Source: Globodera rostochiensis | Lineage: Eukaryota; Nematoda; Chromadorea; Rhabditida; Heteroderidae | Assembly (NCBI GenBank): GCA_018350325.1 | Contig: JAEVLN010000028.1 | Location: 674,753-738,752, forward strand | Reading direction: 5' to 3' | DNA: 64,000 nucleotides | Part shown: piece by piece, positions 10,578 to 21,640 of the stretch | How the letters are laid out: each line of letters begins with the position of its first letter | Position numbering within the stretch: the first letter of the stretch is position 1 | Notes under the pieces: generated by a model | Databases searched by the model: none | What the model saw: the letters and a program-made list of their open reading frames with translations, nothing else | Told to the model about the DNA's origin: nothing | Made by a program: the position numbers and the translations under genes

Positions 10578-11621
10578 TAGGGTTGGACAAGAACGGGTAT
10601 CCGGAACCGGGACCAGTATCCGGGTGTTTTGGGCAAATTATCCGGGGCCGGTATCCGGGTGTCCAGGATCCGGGATACCCGGTATCCGGGGGTTGGATCC
10701 GGGCGGGTTAAGCACCCCTAATGGTGGTATTTTTTCGGAGAGATATTTTTTTGATGGTGTTAGTGCTAGTAAAATTTTGGATTTTGCGAGACAATTTTCC
10801 ATTTCCTATTAAAATTAAATAGAGAGATCATGGGCTTCTGTATTTTTTTATAATTAATTAACAATTTCACAAAACAATTGGCTCTCAACAAAAATTGCTA
10901 AAATTTTCTTTAAAAATTATACTTGCGCTAATTTCGAGTTTGCCTAAATTGAAACCGCCGACCCCGCCCATGCTTAAAAAGCTCCAAAAAATTGCCCATA
11001 TTTTTAAAATTTTGGCAAATCTCTTAGCAAATTGAGTCAAAAATTCAAAATTTTCTCGGCGGCGCCTATCGGCACCGCCGACCCCCCCCCCCCCCCCCCT
11101 AAAAGCTTAAATAGACTTAGAAGGCCGCTGAAAAAAAAGACAACCTTCAAAATTTTTTTAAATAAGTACTATTTCAAAATATATTTTTTAAAATAAATCA
11201 TTTAAAAATAATAATTTTTTATTTCATTTGAAAATTTTTCTGTTTTCCGTTGTTTTTGGCCCTTTTGTTTTCTGTTAAAAAATATTTCCGTTTTTCCGTT
11301 TTCCGTTTTTAAAAAATAATTTTATTCTGGGCACGCTTTGACCATAGCCTGATTAAGATGAAGAAGAGTTATTGACAAATGGAATTAACTATCCAACTTG
11401 ATTGAATTTGATTTTATTCGTTTATTTACTTTTTGGCAAAAATTGCGTGAAATTTGATTTTTATAAAATTTAAATTATTATTTTCAAAAATTAAAAATTA
11501 TCCGGTATCCGGACGGGTATCCGGCTGTAAATTACTATCCGGTACCGGTATCCGGGTGTCAAGGAACCGGTGGAACCGTTATCCGGGGGACCCGGATAAT
11601 ATCCGGTCTTGTCCAACCCTA
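10578..11621. mobile_element. hAT-like non-autonomous element, TAGGGTTGGACAAG termini
   Basis: It starts TAGGGTTGGACAAGAACGGG and ends CTTGTCCAACCCTA, flanked by a perfect 8-bp duplication TTTTAAAT (10570-10577, 11622-11629). Sub-terminal zones are dense in GGTATCCGGG words in mirrored orientation. The interior holds a GC hairpin repeat (11055) with a long C-run and no coding frame. A 101-bp relative is at 13395-13495. Confidence 0.8.
11036..11100 (+). repeat. GC-rich hairpin repeat copy with 18-base C-tract
   Basis: The core GGCGGCGCCTATCGGCACCG is followed by GACC and a C-run. It lies within the hAT-like element 10578-11621, so the repeat was present inside a mobile copy. Confidence 0.6.
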
Positions 11622-12149
11622 TTTTAAATCAAATAAGTCATTTTGTGAAGATTTTTATAATATTTTGACCCAATATTCAAAATAAGAAAATTTCGAAGCG
11701 AATTTTTGATCCAGCCCCCTCGCAAACGAAAACTTCGGCGAATTTGCCGTTTTGGTCAAATTTTATTAACAAACATTGTTAAAATCTTCAAAAAAATTTT
11801 CCCCACCGGCCTCTCCCCATTCTTAAAACTAGAGTAGGACGGCCCCTCATTTATAAGATTTTTTAAATAAATATTCTAATTTTTTATAATTAAAAAATGC
11901 GCGCAAATAGAAGAATTTTTGAAATAAATTCATCACGTCTTTGAATTTTTTGCTTCAATTATCCTTACTAAGTGTTATAAACGTCCAATATTGCGAACAG
12001 AACTCATAATTAATCTAAAATTTGAAAAAAGTTGTGGCTGGTGGTAAGTTGGAGACGCATAAATTGTTTGTGTTGTGGATGAAAATTTTTTTTCAGTATT
12101 TTCTCTGGCGAGCTGTCCTGAGATTCAATTTCAAAGTGTCATTTTTGCT

Positions 12150-12325
12150 GCGATAAAATATAGCGATATTTTAACTTTTCGATACGATATATCGAACGAT
12201 ATTTCGATAAAATATCGATATCGAAAAATATCGAATTCCTAACATTTTTCCGATACGATATATCGATATAAATATCGCGATATATCGCGATATTTTTATC
12301 GAAATATCGTATCGTGCCGAGCACT
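12150..12325. mobile_element. Relic of the TATCGATA-rich MITE
   Basis: It shares the palindromic ATCGATA interior and the right terminus TGCCGAGCACTA with the MITE at 6846-7012, but the left terminus TAGTGCTCGGCA is absent, so it is truncated or diverged. Confidence 0.6.
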
Positions 12326-12482
12326 AATACTCACATAATCTTCCATCAATGAAAAAATGTTTTAATAGTTTTTAAATATTTTTTAATTAAAATGCGAGCA
12401 AAACAAGAATTTTTGAAATAAAATTCATCACATCTTACTGAATTTTTGCTTCAATTTTCTTAACAAATATCATTAAAATGTT

Positions 12483-12670
12483 CGAAAAATTTCCCCGGCG
12501 GCGCCTGTCGGCGCCGCCGGACATCCTCTACTCTTACGTAACCAGTTTAATTCCGAAGCAAAATGCTTAATTTTGCTAAAATTTTGATGAAATTTCTTTA
12601 ACAAAAATTGAGTCAAATTTCAAAAATTTTCTTGGCGGCGCCTATTGGCACCGCCGACCCCCATCCCACC
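12483..12670 (+). repeat. Two GC-rich hairpin repeat copies
   Basis: Cores at about 12495 (GGCGGCGCCTGTCGGCGCCG) and 12635 (GGCGGCGCCTATTGGCACCG). The first is nearly a perfect palindrome. Each is preceded by an AT-rich TTGA-type flank. Confidence 0.55.
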
Positions 12671-12949
12671 TCCCCCTAAAAAAAAAGCTGAATCTCAAAA
12701 AAATTATGATGATAAAATTGAAGTTAAAGACAGAGTAAGATATTTTGAATAACAAAATTTTTTTTGTTTTACCATTGAACATTACAAAAAAAAAATTTCC
12801 AGTTGAAAAGTCCCGGTTGAAAATCTTGGTCCCGGTCCCGATCCCTTTTTCTGGTCCCGGGAAGCCCCGGTCCCGGTTTTTCCCAAAAGTCCCGGTCCCG
12901 TCCTACCCTACTTAAAACCTTTCAAAAAAAAATTTTGGTTGCAAATCTC

Positions 12950-13030
12950 TTAACAAATTGAGTCAAAAATTCAAAATTTTCTCGGCGGCGCCTATTGGCA
13001 CCGCCAACCCCCACCCCCCCCCCCCAGAAG
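12950..13030 (+). repeat. GC-rich hairpin repeat copy with C-tract
   Basis: The left flank TTGAGTCAAAAATTCAAAAT, a core, then CCCCCACCCC-type sequence. The long shared left flank with copies at 11030 and 12610 suggests a common element extending at least 40 bases to the left of the hairpin. Confidence 0.55.
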
Positions 13031-13394
13031 TAAAGCAGAATTCGCAAAAGAAATTGCATTTTTGAAAATCGAAAATCGGCTAAATTTTCGAAAAAAAAAT
13101 CCATGGGAGCAATTTCAAACCCCCAAATGTTGAAAAAAATTATTGGAATCGAGAAATATGATTAAAAAACTCACATTTGATGCAGAAAATAGAAATTTAT
13201 TGCGATTTTGAACATTTTGTAAAGTGTCCTTATTTTTGCAAGCAAAATGCCAGCAAAATCTTATTTTTGAGCTTCACTGTCCATATTTGAAAAATTTTCG
13301 GGGATCCCTGGTTTAAATACATTAGATTAAATGGATTTAAGTTTAAATGAAAAAAATCAAAGAATTAAAATGTTTTTTCTCTGCTACTCAAAAT

Positions 13395-13495
13395 TAGGGT
13401 TGGACAAAACCCGGTTATCCGGATGGATAACCGGGTGTTTTTAAGCTATCCGATCTCCGGGGGATCCGAATAATATCCGGATTTGTTTAACCCTA
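13395..13495. mobile_element. 101-bp MITE of the TAGGGTTGGACAAG family
   Basis: Only the terminal zones remain: TAGGGTTGGACAAAACCCGG at the left and TTAACCCTA at the right, with a perfect 8-bp duplication CTCAAAAT (13387-13394, 13496-13503). It is a deletion derivative of elements like 10578-11621. Confidence 0.78.
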
Positions 13496-13617
13496 CTCAA
13501 AATGTATTGAACAAATGAACGACGAATGAAGACAAAATTGATTGGGAAGAACAAAATAATCATTATTCCTTCGGGGCAAATACTTTACTTCTTTCTTTCT
13601 CTGCCCGTTTTCTCTGC

Positions 13618-13652
13618 GGCCACTCTCTCTCTCTCTCTTTCTCTGTGCTCAC
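13618..13652. repeat. CT-rich simple repeat
   Basis: A (CT)n microsatellite just upstream of the foldback-like insertion. Confidence 0.8.
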
Positions 13653-13698
13653 TTTTCACTTTCTAATCTCTAACCTCCCGTTCCCATGAGTAGGGGTC

Positions 13699-14010
13699 AT
13701 TACCGTCCCGCCACTACCGTCCCGGCCACTACCGTCCCGGGCCACTACCGTCCCGCCACTACCGTCCCGGGCCACTACCGTCCCGGGCCACTACCGTCCC
13801 GCCACTACCGTCCCGGGCCACTACCGTCCCGGGCCACTACCGTCCCGGCCACTACCGTCCCGGGCCACTACCGTCCCGCCACTACCGTCCCGGGCCACTA
13901 CCGTCCCGGGCCACTACCGTCTCGGCCACTACCGTCCGCCACTACCGTCCCGGCCACTACCGTCCCGCCACTACCGTCCCGGGCCACTACCGTCCCGGCC
14001 ACTACCGTCC
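13699..14010 (+). repeat. CCACTACCGTCCCGG minisatellite (left arm)
   Basis: About 19 units of CCACTACCGTCCC followed by GCC, GGCC or GGGCC linkers. Length variation in the G/C linker gives units of 15 to 17 bases. An open frame through it (HYRPATTVP repeats) is a by-product of the unit, not evidence of a gene. Confidence 0.9.
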
Positions 14011-14648
14011 CAGTTGAAAAAGGGATTCGGGGACGTGGAATCCGAATTTGATACCGAACCCCGGACCCGAATTCGAACATTTTTTCAAAAATGCAAAATC
14101 TTCCATAACAAGTTCAGCCTAAAAATTATTCAAAAAGCATGAATTCGATCGTTACTTGCGTTTTTCGTTGTAATCTTTGTGCTTTTTATTGATGTTGCAA
14201 CTTGCAACATGTAAATTTGAAAACATTTGTCGGCATTTAACTTTTGGAAGTTGTACAAGCAGCCCCCATGTTAAAGTTTTTGTTGTTTTCTTAGTTTTAT
14301 TTCTTTTTGTTGACGGTACATTTGAAAAAAAGTATGTAGTAACTGAACAATGTCACTTTTTATAAACATAGACAAAGAAAAAAGGGCTACCGGTCTGATA
14401 AGCCTAAGTAGGCCTAAGCCACCCTGGGTTAGAGTTCGTTAGCTTAGGCCTAGGCAGACGTTGAGGGGATTCGAGACACATTTGGCTGTGGGGGGATTTG
14501 GGCGGGGGGGATTCAGACAGGAAACGAAAAAAGCAAAAAAACTATTAAAAAATGCGATTAGAAGCTTAAAAAGATGCAATTCTAAAATCTATTCGAAATG
14601 TAATTTTATTTTATAGATCACATTTTTCGTTTCAAAAAAAATTGGTTG

Positions 14649-14755
14649 GGACGGTAGTGGCCGGGACGGTAGTGGCCCGGGACGGTAGTGGCCCGGGACG
14701 GTAGTGGCGGGACGGTAGTGGCCGGGACGGTAGTGGCGGGACGGTAGTGGCCCGC
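14649..14755 (-). repeat. CCACTACCGTCCCGG minisatellite (right arm, inverted)
   Basis: About seven units of the same motif in the opposite orientation (GACGGTAGTGGCCCG), forming the right arm of the foldback-like element. Confidence 0.9.
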
Positions 14756-15604
14756 TTCGGTTCCCATTATATTTCTCGCTACCTTTTTCTCTAATTCAAA
14801 TTTTGGTTGATTTGTACGAGTCCTGCTGCTGAAGAATTCCAGTGCAATGTTTGCAGCGAATCGCTCCATTAACTGGACGATGAAAATAATACTAAATTAA
14901 ATCTGGCTTTTCTGACACCTGCAAAGACAAAATAGCGAGTTTTAGTGCAGACAATCTACTTTTGATTTACAGTAAAATTAGAGAAATGTATTAAAAGGCA
15001 AATTTTTTGCACAAACAAAAACAATTCCAACCAAATTCAAATTTTTGGGGAACGATGTACACGGCGATTCGATTTTGGGCCTCTAGTTCAGAAAAATTTA
15101 AATTTTGCCTTAGTGGTCTGTGTGCTTTTCATCAAAAAAAGGTTGAGGTCCGAATCCCCTCCGTGTAATCGCTAAGTTTCGCTGAATTTAATCAAATTTC
15201 ATTTAGTGCCCATAAGCCAATTTGAAAAATTATTTTTTCAAGGCGTTCTAACCTTACGAATCGCTTAGCTTTTACTTAATGAAAGATACTTGAACATTCG
15301 GGCCTTCAATTAATATCTGCTCATCTGATTTGGAAAAAGTTATAACTGTCAGCACATATTGGCACATTGATTTTGGCATAAATGACTATAAGTCTCTTCA
15401 AACTTAATCGAATCAGATAAATTTGGTATCATTTGAAAGCTCAGATTATTTATAAAATATATTCTAGCGGAAAAGCGAAAATTTGGCTGTTTCTGTTTTT
15501 TGGGCCTACTTTCCGATGGTCACCCCCATTCCGATCTCAAAAAAAATCTTCATTGGCCTTTCCAAAAACCACAGAATGAGGAAAAATCCGCAGATATCGT
15601 ATCC

Positions 15605-15735
15605 CTGCATATAAAGGATGTAATCGAATGCCAACAAAAAGATCCGTAAACCGGCATGCCGGACCCAAAAATGTCCGAAACTCCGCGGCATGCCGGACTT
15701 AAAAATGTGGAAATCCGGCATCCGGTTACATCCCT
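15605..15735. mobile_element. Possible MITE with CAGGGATGTAACCGGATGCC terminus
   Basis: The right end GGCATCCGGTTACATCCCTG at 15716-15735 is mirrored by a degenerate AAGGATGTAATCGAATGCC near 15617. The interior has GGCATGCCGGAC words in both directions. Solo ends of this family are at 16563-16582 and about 28763-28785. No clear target duplication was found. Outside this, 14768-16057 holds nothing recognised. Confidence 0.5.
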
Positions 15736-16057
15736 GTAACAACATGCTAATTGGGGGACCGGGACCAAAATTGCTGACAAACTAAAAGATAACGGGAGAT
15801 ATCGATCCGCGTTGTTTTGAAAATTCTCCATAACAATATTAATAAAATGAATGTAATCCTTTTTGTAAATTATCAAGAATTCAGACAAACATTTTGTCTA
15901 TTAAATTATTTTAGTGCTTTTACGCTTTGTTTTTTAAAAGGCAGTCGTTATGACATGTATGTCAATCAATAACGGTTACATTTTTGTCATCAAAGAACAA
16001 AGTAAAACATCAATTTTTATTTGTTGGCTTGGTAAAGTGTATAGGAATAAGTTTATC

Positions 16058-16213
16058 GGCGAGTTGACCGTCGGCGAGTCGGAGTCGGCGAGTCGAACCA
16101 TCGGCGAGTCGGGTCGGCGAGTCGAACCATCGGCGAGTCGGGTCGGCGAGTCGAACCATCGGCGAGTCGGGTCGGCGAGTCGAACCATCGGCGAGTCGGG
16201 TCGGCGAGTTGAA
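16058..16213 (+). repeat. 29-bp minisatellite
   Basis: About five copies of a 29-bp unit built from GGCGAGTCGAACCATC and GGCGAGTCGGGTC. It is GC-rich against an AT-rich background and is followed by a G-run. Confidence 0.88.
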
Positions 16214-16874
16214 CTGTTCCCAAGGGGGGGGGGCAATGTCAGTTCGCCAAAAATATTCAAATAAGCCTAAAATTCAAATAATACGCCGACACATATTTTT
16301 GAATTCTTGAAATCTTATTTTTCAGCTCAAATATCTTGAATGCCTCAAAAGTCCCGTAAAATATAAATTCTGGAAAAAGGAGGGAATCAAAAACAGGGCG
16401 GGAATCCGACATGGGATTGCCCTATTTCTTTTTCCGTAAAAATCTCGTCAAATTTTCAACGAAATTTGTTAAGAAAAATGTCCAAAAACTGCATGGCGGA
16501 AGGGCATCAAAAAATTAGAAAAAAATCAAATTTTTAAAATTTCCAGATTCCGGACTTTTTTTGGCATCCGGTTACATCCCTGGCATGGGTTAGCGTGCCG
16601 TTAGGCACCACCGAGAAACTTAGAATTTTTAGATTGGTCCAAAAATTCACCCTCATTTTCGCTTGGAAGTGAACATCGTAAAGTCGTGCTGAGAAAGCAC
16701 GTTCTCAAGACTAAGGAAACACTACTGTAACCCATTCCCAAATTCCTAATATGTGTTACTCAATATTGTATTTAGCGGATCAGGTTACGGTACATATCGT
16801 CTCAGCACAACGATACAGTAACTGGATTGGCTAAACGATTTTTTTTTGCAACAATATGTTTATTAAAATTTCGG

Positions 16875-16986
16875 CTACCGGTCCTAATCCCACTCCAGCA
16901 AAAAAAGTGTCCCGAATCCCACTCAAGCCAAAAGCAGTACGAATCCCACCCATCCGAATCCCACTCAAGCCAAAAGTGTCCCCACC
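16875..16986 (+). repeat. CCGAATCCCAC dispersed repeat
   Basis: Repeated phrases such as CGAATCCCACTCAAGCCAAA. The family recurs at 5887-5956 and in inverted form at 17303-17343, where it interrupts the cysteine-rich relic. Confidence 0.55.
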
Positions 16987-17337
16987 AACAAAAAAAAAAA
17001 AAAAAATTATTTTACTTGGTGGCATGATTTTGTTTGAAAGAATTAAAAAAAAATTCCAGCTTTTCGGGCCACAAGTTTGTCAGAGTGCATATCCTTTGCT
17101 TGAAGATAGCTTCTATCAAATGTAAGCTTTGAATCGTATCATAAATATTTGCATGGTTTGCTTTGTGAAAAATAATGTAGGAAAAAAGTTCGACTCAAAT
17201 GTTTTGATCTTGCGGAAGGATGGCCAATAAGTATAAGCGATGAAAACCCGCATCATTTTCATTTTTTTAAGTAATGAGCTTTTTTGGTTGTTTTTAGTAG
17301 TGGTGGAATTCGAACTATTCGGTCGTGGTGGGATTCG

Positions 17338-17400
17338 GAAGGGTGGCACAAGCGCGGTGAAAAGGGCAAAAGCGACTAAGACAAATTTGGAGACGTCCAT
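17338..17400 (-). pseudogene. Relic of a cysteine-rich-family first exon (signal-peptide part)
   Basis: Reading left from an ATG at 17400-17398, the translation MDVSKFVLVAFALFTALVPP parallels the start of the gene at 27712 (MGVSKSGLVAFALLTALAFP). Similarity stops where a CCGAATCCCAC repeat begins, so the exon was broken by repeat insertion or recombination. No following cysteine exon was found nearby. Confidence 0.55.
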
Positions 17401-18111
17401 TTTGAAAGCCAGCTGATTTGTGAGCTCGGCATCTGCCACCAGATTTTCCCGCGGCCTGGGCCATAATTGCAAAAATCACATAAATATCGAACCTAAATTT
17501 TAAAATTTTTTTGAGATTAGAAATCATGAAATCAATCAATGAGTTGACAAATAAATTACAGATTAGGATGCACAATATTCGGGAAAACCAAAATTAAGCC
17601 GATTTTGGTATTGGTGAAGATTAATTTTTGGAGATAATAAAAAAATAAAACGATGAATAAATAAAATATCGCCCCTACTAATTGATCAAGTTGGCCAAGC
17701 AAAAGCGATGTTTCTTCGTCACAGAATGACCTTGAAAAATTAGGGCTGTTTAAATTCCAAAACGACTGCGGGTGATGAGTTGGCAAGTGCCAGCGCTGTA
17801 ACGGCGGTCTGCGCGTGCTGTGCCACTTCCCCGGTCTTTTAATTAAAGCGATCGTGAACACTGGTCATCCTCGCACCCCTCCAACAAAAAATAAATAAAA
17901 CCATTTAAATAAAATTTAGTGTAATTAGAAAATAGAATCGCCATCGGGTCGGGTCCATCCAGCCATTTGAGGGCTGACCGGCTATTTTTCCCCGACAGTT
18001 TTATGTGAAAGTTCAAATTTTCATGAGATTTTTACAGAAATGACGAAAAGTTTGAGGGAGACGGAGTTGACCCGCTTTGTATTATTCAAAGCATATAATT
18101 ATGTACTATTC

Positions 18112-18170
18112 ACTGTTCTCTAACCTCCCGTCCCCATTATATTTCTCGCAACGTTTTTATCTAATTTATT
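18112..18170 (+). repeat. Dispersed repeat TCTAACCTCCCGT-CCCCATTATA
   Basis: Shares TTCTCTAACCTCCCGT and ATTATATTTCTCGCAAC with 22607-22655 and with the two halves at 13668-13687 and 14760-14800, which were split by the foldback-like element. Function unknown. Confidence 0.6.
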
Positions 18171-18499
18171 TGCACGCCTGTTTGTACACTTGTAAATTGA
18201 TTTTTTTGATTTCCCGGGGGGTAAAAAATGCTTTACAAAAAGCAAAAATTCATTAGCGTCTAAAGAGAAGAGAAACAAAAAACATCGAAAGAAATAAGGA
18301 AAATAAAATTTAGGCGGATTTGTGACAGTCAAAAAAAGCATGTTCTTCATCGCGCTAATTTCAATAAAATGTTTGATGAATAATTAAAAATGTTGCAATT
18401 GCCACCAATAAAATTGAGTCAAAACCCACCAAAAATTCAGTTTTGAGAGACAATAAAATATTTCTTTGTTTTTTAAATATTTACAATTGTTTTATTGCT

Positions 18500-18684
18500 G
18501 AAAATAAAATATGTTCCGGGAAATAAACGCATTAAAAAGTCAGGGCGTTAAGCAATCTGTGTCCTGGTTTGCCAAGATCGACCGCAATGCCAAAAACCAA
18601 ATTGAACCCGGGGAGTTTGATCGATCGCTTATTGGAAAATAAAATATGTAAACGGGAAATAAACGCATTAAAAAGTCAAGGCGG
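18500..18684 (+). pseudogene. EF-hand-like fragment within a direct duplication
   Basis: At 18541-18642 the plus strand reads WFAKIDRNAKNQIEPGEFD, matching an EF-hand calcium loop (D at 1, N at 3, I at 8, E at 12). It is bordered by two copies of a block containing GGGAAATAAACGCATTAAAA (about 18516 and 18655). Only one loop is present and a stop follows, so it is a fragment. Chance similarity is possible. Confidence 0.35.
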
Positions 18685-18769
18685 ACAAGAAAATTTTTAC
18701 AAAAAGTAATTATTAATAAAAAGTCTCCACATTTATGCTTCAGTGGACCTTTTAGGCTTATTTGAAGGG

Positions 18770-18816
18770 GGGGGGGGGGGTGTGGTCGGCGGTGCCGATA
18801 GGCGCCGCCGAATTTT
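18770..18816 (-). repeat. GC-rich hairpin repeat copy with G-tract
   Basis: A minus-orientation copy: a G-run, then GTCGGCGGTGCCGATAGGCG. Between 18820 and 20640 no gene was recognised; there are AT-rich stretches and a degenerate palindromic TTAGG/CCTAA motif near 19584. Confidence 0.55.
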
Positions 18817-20640
18817 TTTTTTATGCTGATTTTAACGAGTTTTGTTAAGAAAATTGATCCAAAACATTTCAACTTTTTCCGAAAATTTTCGACTTTTTTT
18901 GATTTGGTAATCGGAATTCCGCCCATTATGTTCTTTATCATCTCTTGAAGAAACTTAGCGAGTTCGCCAATACTAAGGAGCTATTTGGTTGAGCACCAAC
19001 TTTTTTTTTTTGTTTTTTTTTGACATAGTAATTTTTTTCCGTTGTAAGTTTTTGTCACTAATGATTTTGAATCTGAATTGGAAATAGGACCCAAAAGAAA
19101 CAATTTCTAAAACCCTTCAATACACGAAAGTGTCTAAATGGCAAAGTTGCCAAAAGGAGTCAGAACAAAATAAGGTTTTCAAACATGCCCAATGCCAAAA
19201 TATATTTTAAACTAAAAACCTCGCAAAATGTTGCGAAAAGGATGAGGGCAAGCAATGACAAAGTACCTTAAGGACCTACGGGAAAAAAGTGACAAGTTGA
19301 CAAAAGTTGTCAAAAAAGTGCTCGTTTTAAATTAAAAACGTCAATAAAAAAGACAACGACAACGCGTGACAAAATGTTCAAATACACAAAAAATACATAA
19401 ATTAACTGAACGCTTTCAAAATGTCCACAAAAGATAACTACTGGAAAGTGCCTAAATTATAAAAGCTGAACATGCCTTTAAATGTTCAATTTGTATTTGC
19501 TTTTGGCTCAACGGTTGAATTTTGTACCAATTCCGTTTGAAACCGAACCAAGACATAGAACCGGGATTTTTTCGGTTCGGTCTTAAGCCTAAGCTAACTT
19601 AGGGTTAAGCTTAGCACACCTTAAGTAAAATCATTTACATAATTTTATTTTGATACGATAAATTATTTTATTTTTTTTTTCACCGGTTTGCTGTTATTTC
19701 AGCGCTATCATTAATGGGATGAATCACCCAACACGCCCTTTTTGATGAGAATAGTGTTAACTACCGAACCAAAATTGTAAATGAAATAAACGACTGACTG
19801 ATTGCTGGGTTGGACGAGCGCTTTTCACGTTTTAGCAGAATCATTTGATGACCCCCCCTCCCCCCGTTTTTGGCCGGGTAGGCCTTTTGGCCGTTAGGCT
19901 TTTTAACCGTTTTACCACTGTTGGCCGTTTGTTTCACACAAGTTTTAAAATAAAAATATTTTCCAAAACTTTTAACCAAAAGAGTTCCCCCTATGGTTTT
20001 TCAAAATTTGAACCGGTTCAAAGCCCGGTTTAAAATGCTCGTCCCAATAAAATTTTTGATTGTCTGTCGGTTTCAGTCCCAGAAAACCTATTAAAGTGGC
20101 CACTGATTTATTATTATTATGTCGTTTTCAAATTTGCCTTCAAAAAATTCTCTGCGCTCGTGGTCTGTCGCGGGTAGGATTCGCGCTACCGGACCAGGGG
20201 GAAACAGCGGGTCAAGTCCAATGGTGGGATTATTTTGGGAAATAAATTAACATAAATGTTAAGGCCAATGTGCGTAAGGGGGAAAACTCTCCCGAAAACC
20301 ATTAGAAACAGCTTTTTACCGAGTTTGAACACAAATTTTTTTCTTGTTCCCTCATAACGGAAAAGTACCGGAGGGAGGTCCGACCCATTCACTAGTAAAT
20401 CACTATATTTGGCCCTTGTCTGGCGAGTAAGTGCATGGATTTGGCCTCATGTCAACATCAGGGCGAGGAGGGAAAGGCCATCAAATACCGTAGACAAGGG
20501 TAGGGATGAATTACAGTATGAAAATGAGGAGGACTTCCTCACACACTGCGGCCCTGGCTGCCCCTCCCCCCTCCCCCTCTTTTCAGACTGTGGTCGAATT
20601 ACGGCATTTATTCCCATAGTGTCCCTGCCATCGTTCTCTG

Positions 20641-20909
20641 ATGTTCGTCACATTCGAAACGGGCCCGCAAAATTTTACCATCCAATTTTTTGGCGACAAT
20701 TTAACTGTCAACATCCGTCGAATGAACACAGCCATCGATTTTGTCACGCAGGAGTTCAGGAAGGTTTTGAAACAATCTGAAATTGAAATATCGTTTTTTT
20801 AAAGGTGCAAAAGTTCAAAAAATTTGACACCTTAGTCAAACTTCTTTTGAGCGACATTGGAAATGGAATGGAAAGAACGCCCAAAGGAGGTCAGTCGACC
20901 AAAAATTAA
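20641..20909 (+). CDS. Small two-exon gene or gene tail of unknown function
   Basis: Exon 20641-20763 begins at an ATG and reads MFVTFETGPQNFTIQFFGDN onward to EFRK. A 41-base intron (20764-20804, GT...AAAG) leads to exon 20805-20909 (VQKFKKFDTLVKLLLSDIGN ... stop). The joined frame is 75 residues with no cysteines and two N-glycosylation-type sites (NFT, NLT). The precise short intron and in-phase continuation argue for a real gene or the 3' end of one; upstream exons were not found. I do not recognise the family. Confidence 0.45.
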
Positions 20910-21640
20910 GCATGGGAAATTTAAAAAATGCCCGGGATGGTACGATGTCGGAACTCGGACTCCGAGCTCAAAAATGTTGGTAACTCGTAAGTTCTAAAAT
21001 AAGTTTTTTTCTTAAATTTGTTGCCGTGACTTGAATCAATCAATTTACAAATCAAAAACACTTGCATCAAACAATTTTTGGGTTTTATTGCTTTTTTTGT
21101 TAGGAAATTGAGGAATAGGATGGGTCCAGCGGTGCCAATAGGCCTCCGGGGGAAAAAAGATTTTTGAGAGATTTTTTTTCTGTTTTTGAACGGGCACATT
21201 TTTATGTATTTTCAAATTAAAATCGGCACAAATTGTCAATCTGTTTTGCGAAAATTTTGGTTAACGGCCGAAGGTTCCAATTTTTCTTTAGAATTTTGGA
21301 AGTCGGAATTCGGAGTTCCGCATCGTCAAAAATTTTCGGAATCGGAAGTTGAAATTCCAAAATTCGGGGTTCCGCCCATCCCTGGCACAAAAGCTCCATC
21401 TTCTTTGTAGAGTATTTGATTCGAAAAACGCTTGTGTTTGTCGAACGGAAACGAAGCTCGGATATGTTGGCAATTGGATTAAAACAAAATAACATCCAAG
21501 CAATAAGCATCAACAGGTTTGGTGTTGCTCATAGTTGCCCAAGTAGCTGACTTTTAGTCCACCCTCCCCCCCCCCCCCCCCCCCCCCTCAACAACGGGAG
21601 ACATTGGGCTTTGAAAAATATTCAAAAATTTTTCCATTAG

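Larger units (their letters stand above)
13688..14759. mobile_element. Foldback-like element with minisatellite arms
   Basis: The element is bounded by a perfect 8-bp duplication GTTCCCAT (13680-13687, 14760-14767). It splits a dispersed repeat whose unbroken form (CTCCCGTTCCCATTATATTT) is present at 22615. Its arms are tandem arrays of a 15-17-bp unit (CCACTACCGTCCCGG) on the left and of the reverse complement on the right, so the ends can pair. About 600 bases of AT-rich sequence separate the arms, with no transposase frame. Confidence 0.72.

Noticed and set aside
13686..14051. 121-codon frame of HYRPATTVP repeats
   Set aside because: It is simply the minisatellite read in one frame; no start context or flanking coding signal.
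16011..16264. Frame through the 29-bp minisatellite (GESGRRVEPSAS repeats)
   Set aside because: Product of the tandem repeat; both strands are open for the same reason.
10021..19620. TTAGGC/GCCTAA words (about 10029, 14398-14450, 19584) as interstitial telomere repeats
   Set aside because: They are palindromic TTAGGCCTAAGCC motifs, not tandem TTAGGC arrays; chance or a small repeat explains them better.
21557..21588. Long C-runs (also near 5739, 6152, 11082, 28928) as functional elements
   Set aside because: Homopolymer tracts are frequent here, length is error-prone, and only their link to the hairpin repeat was kept as an observation.
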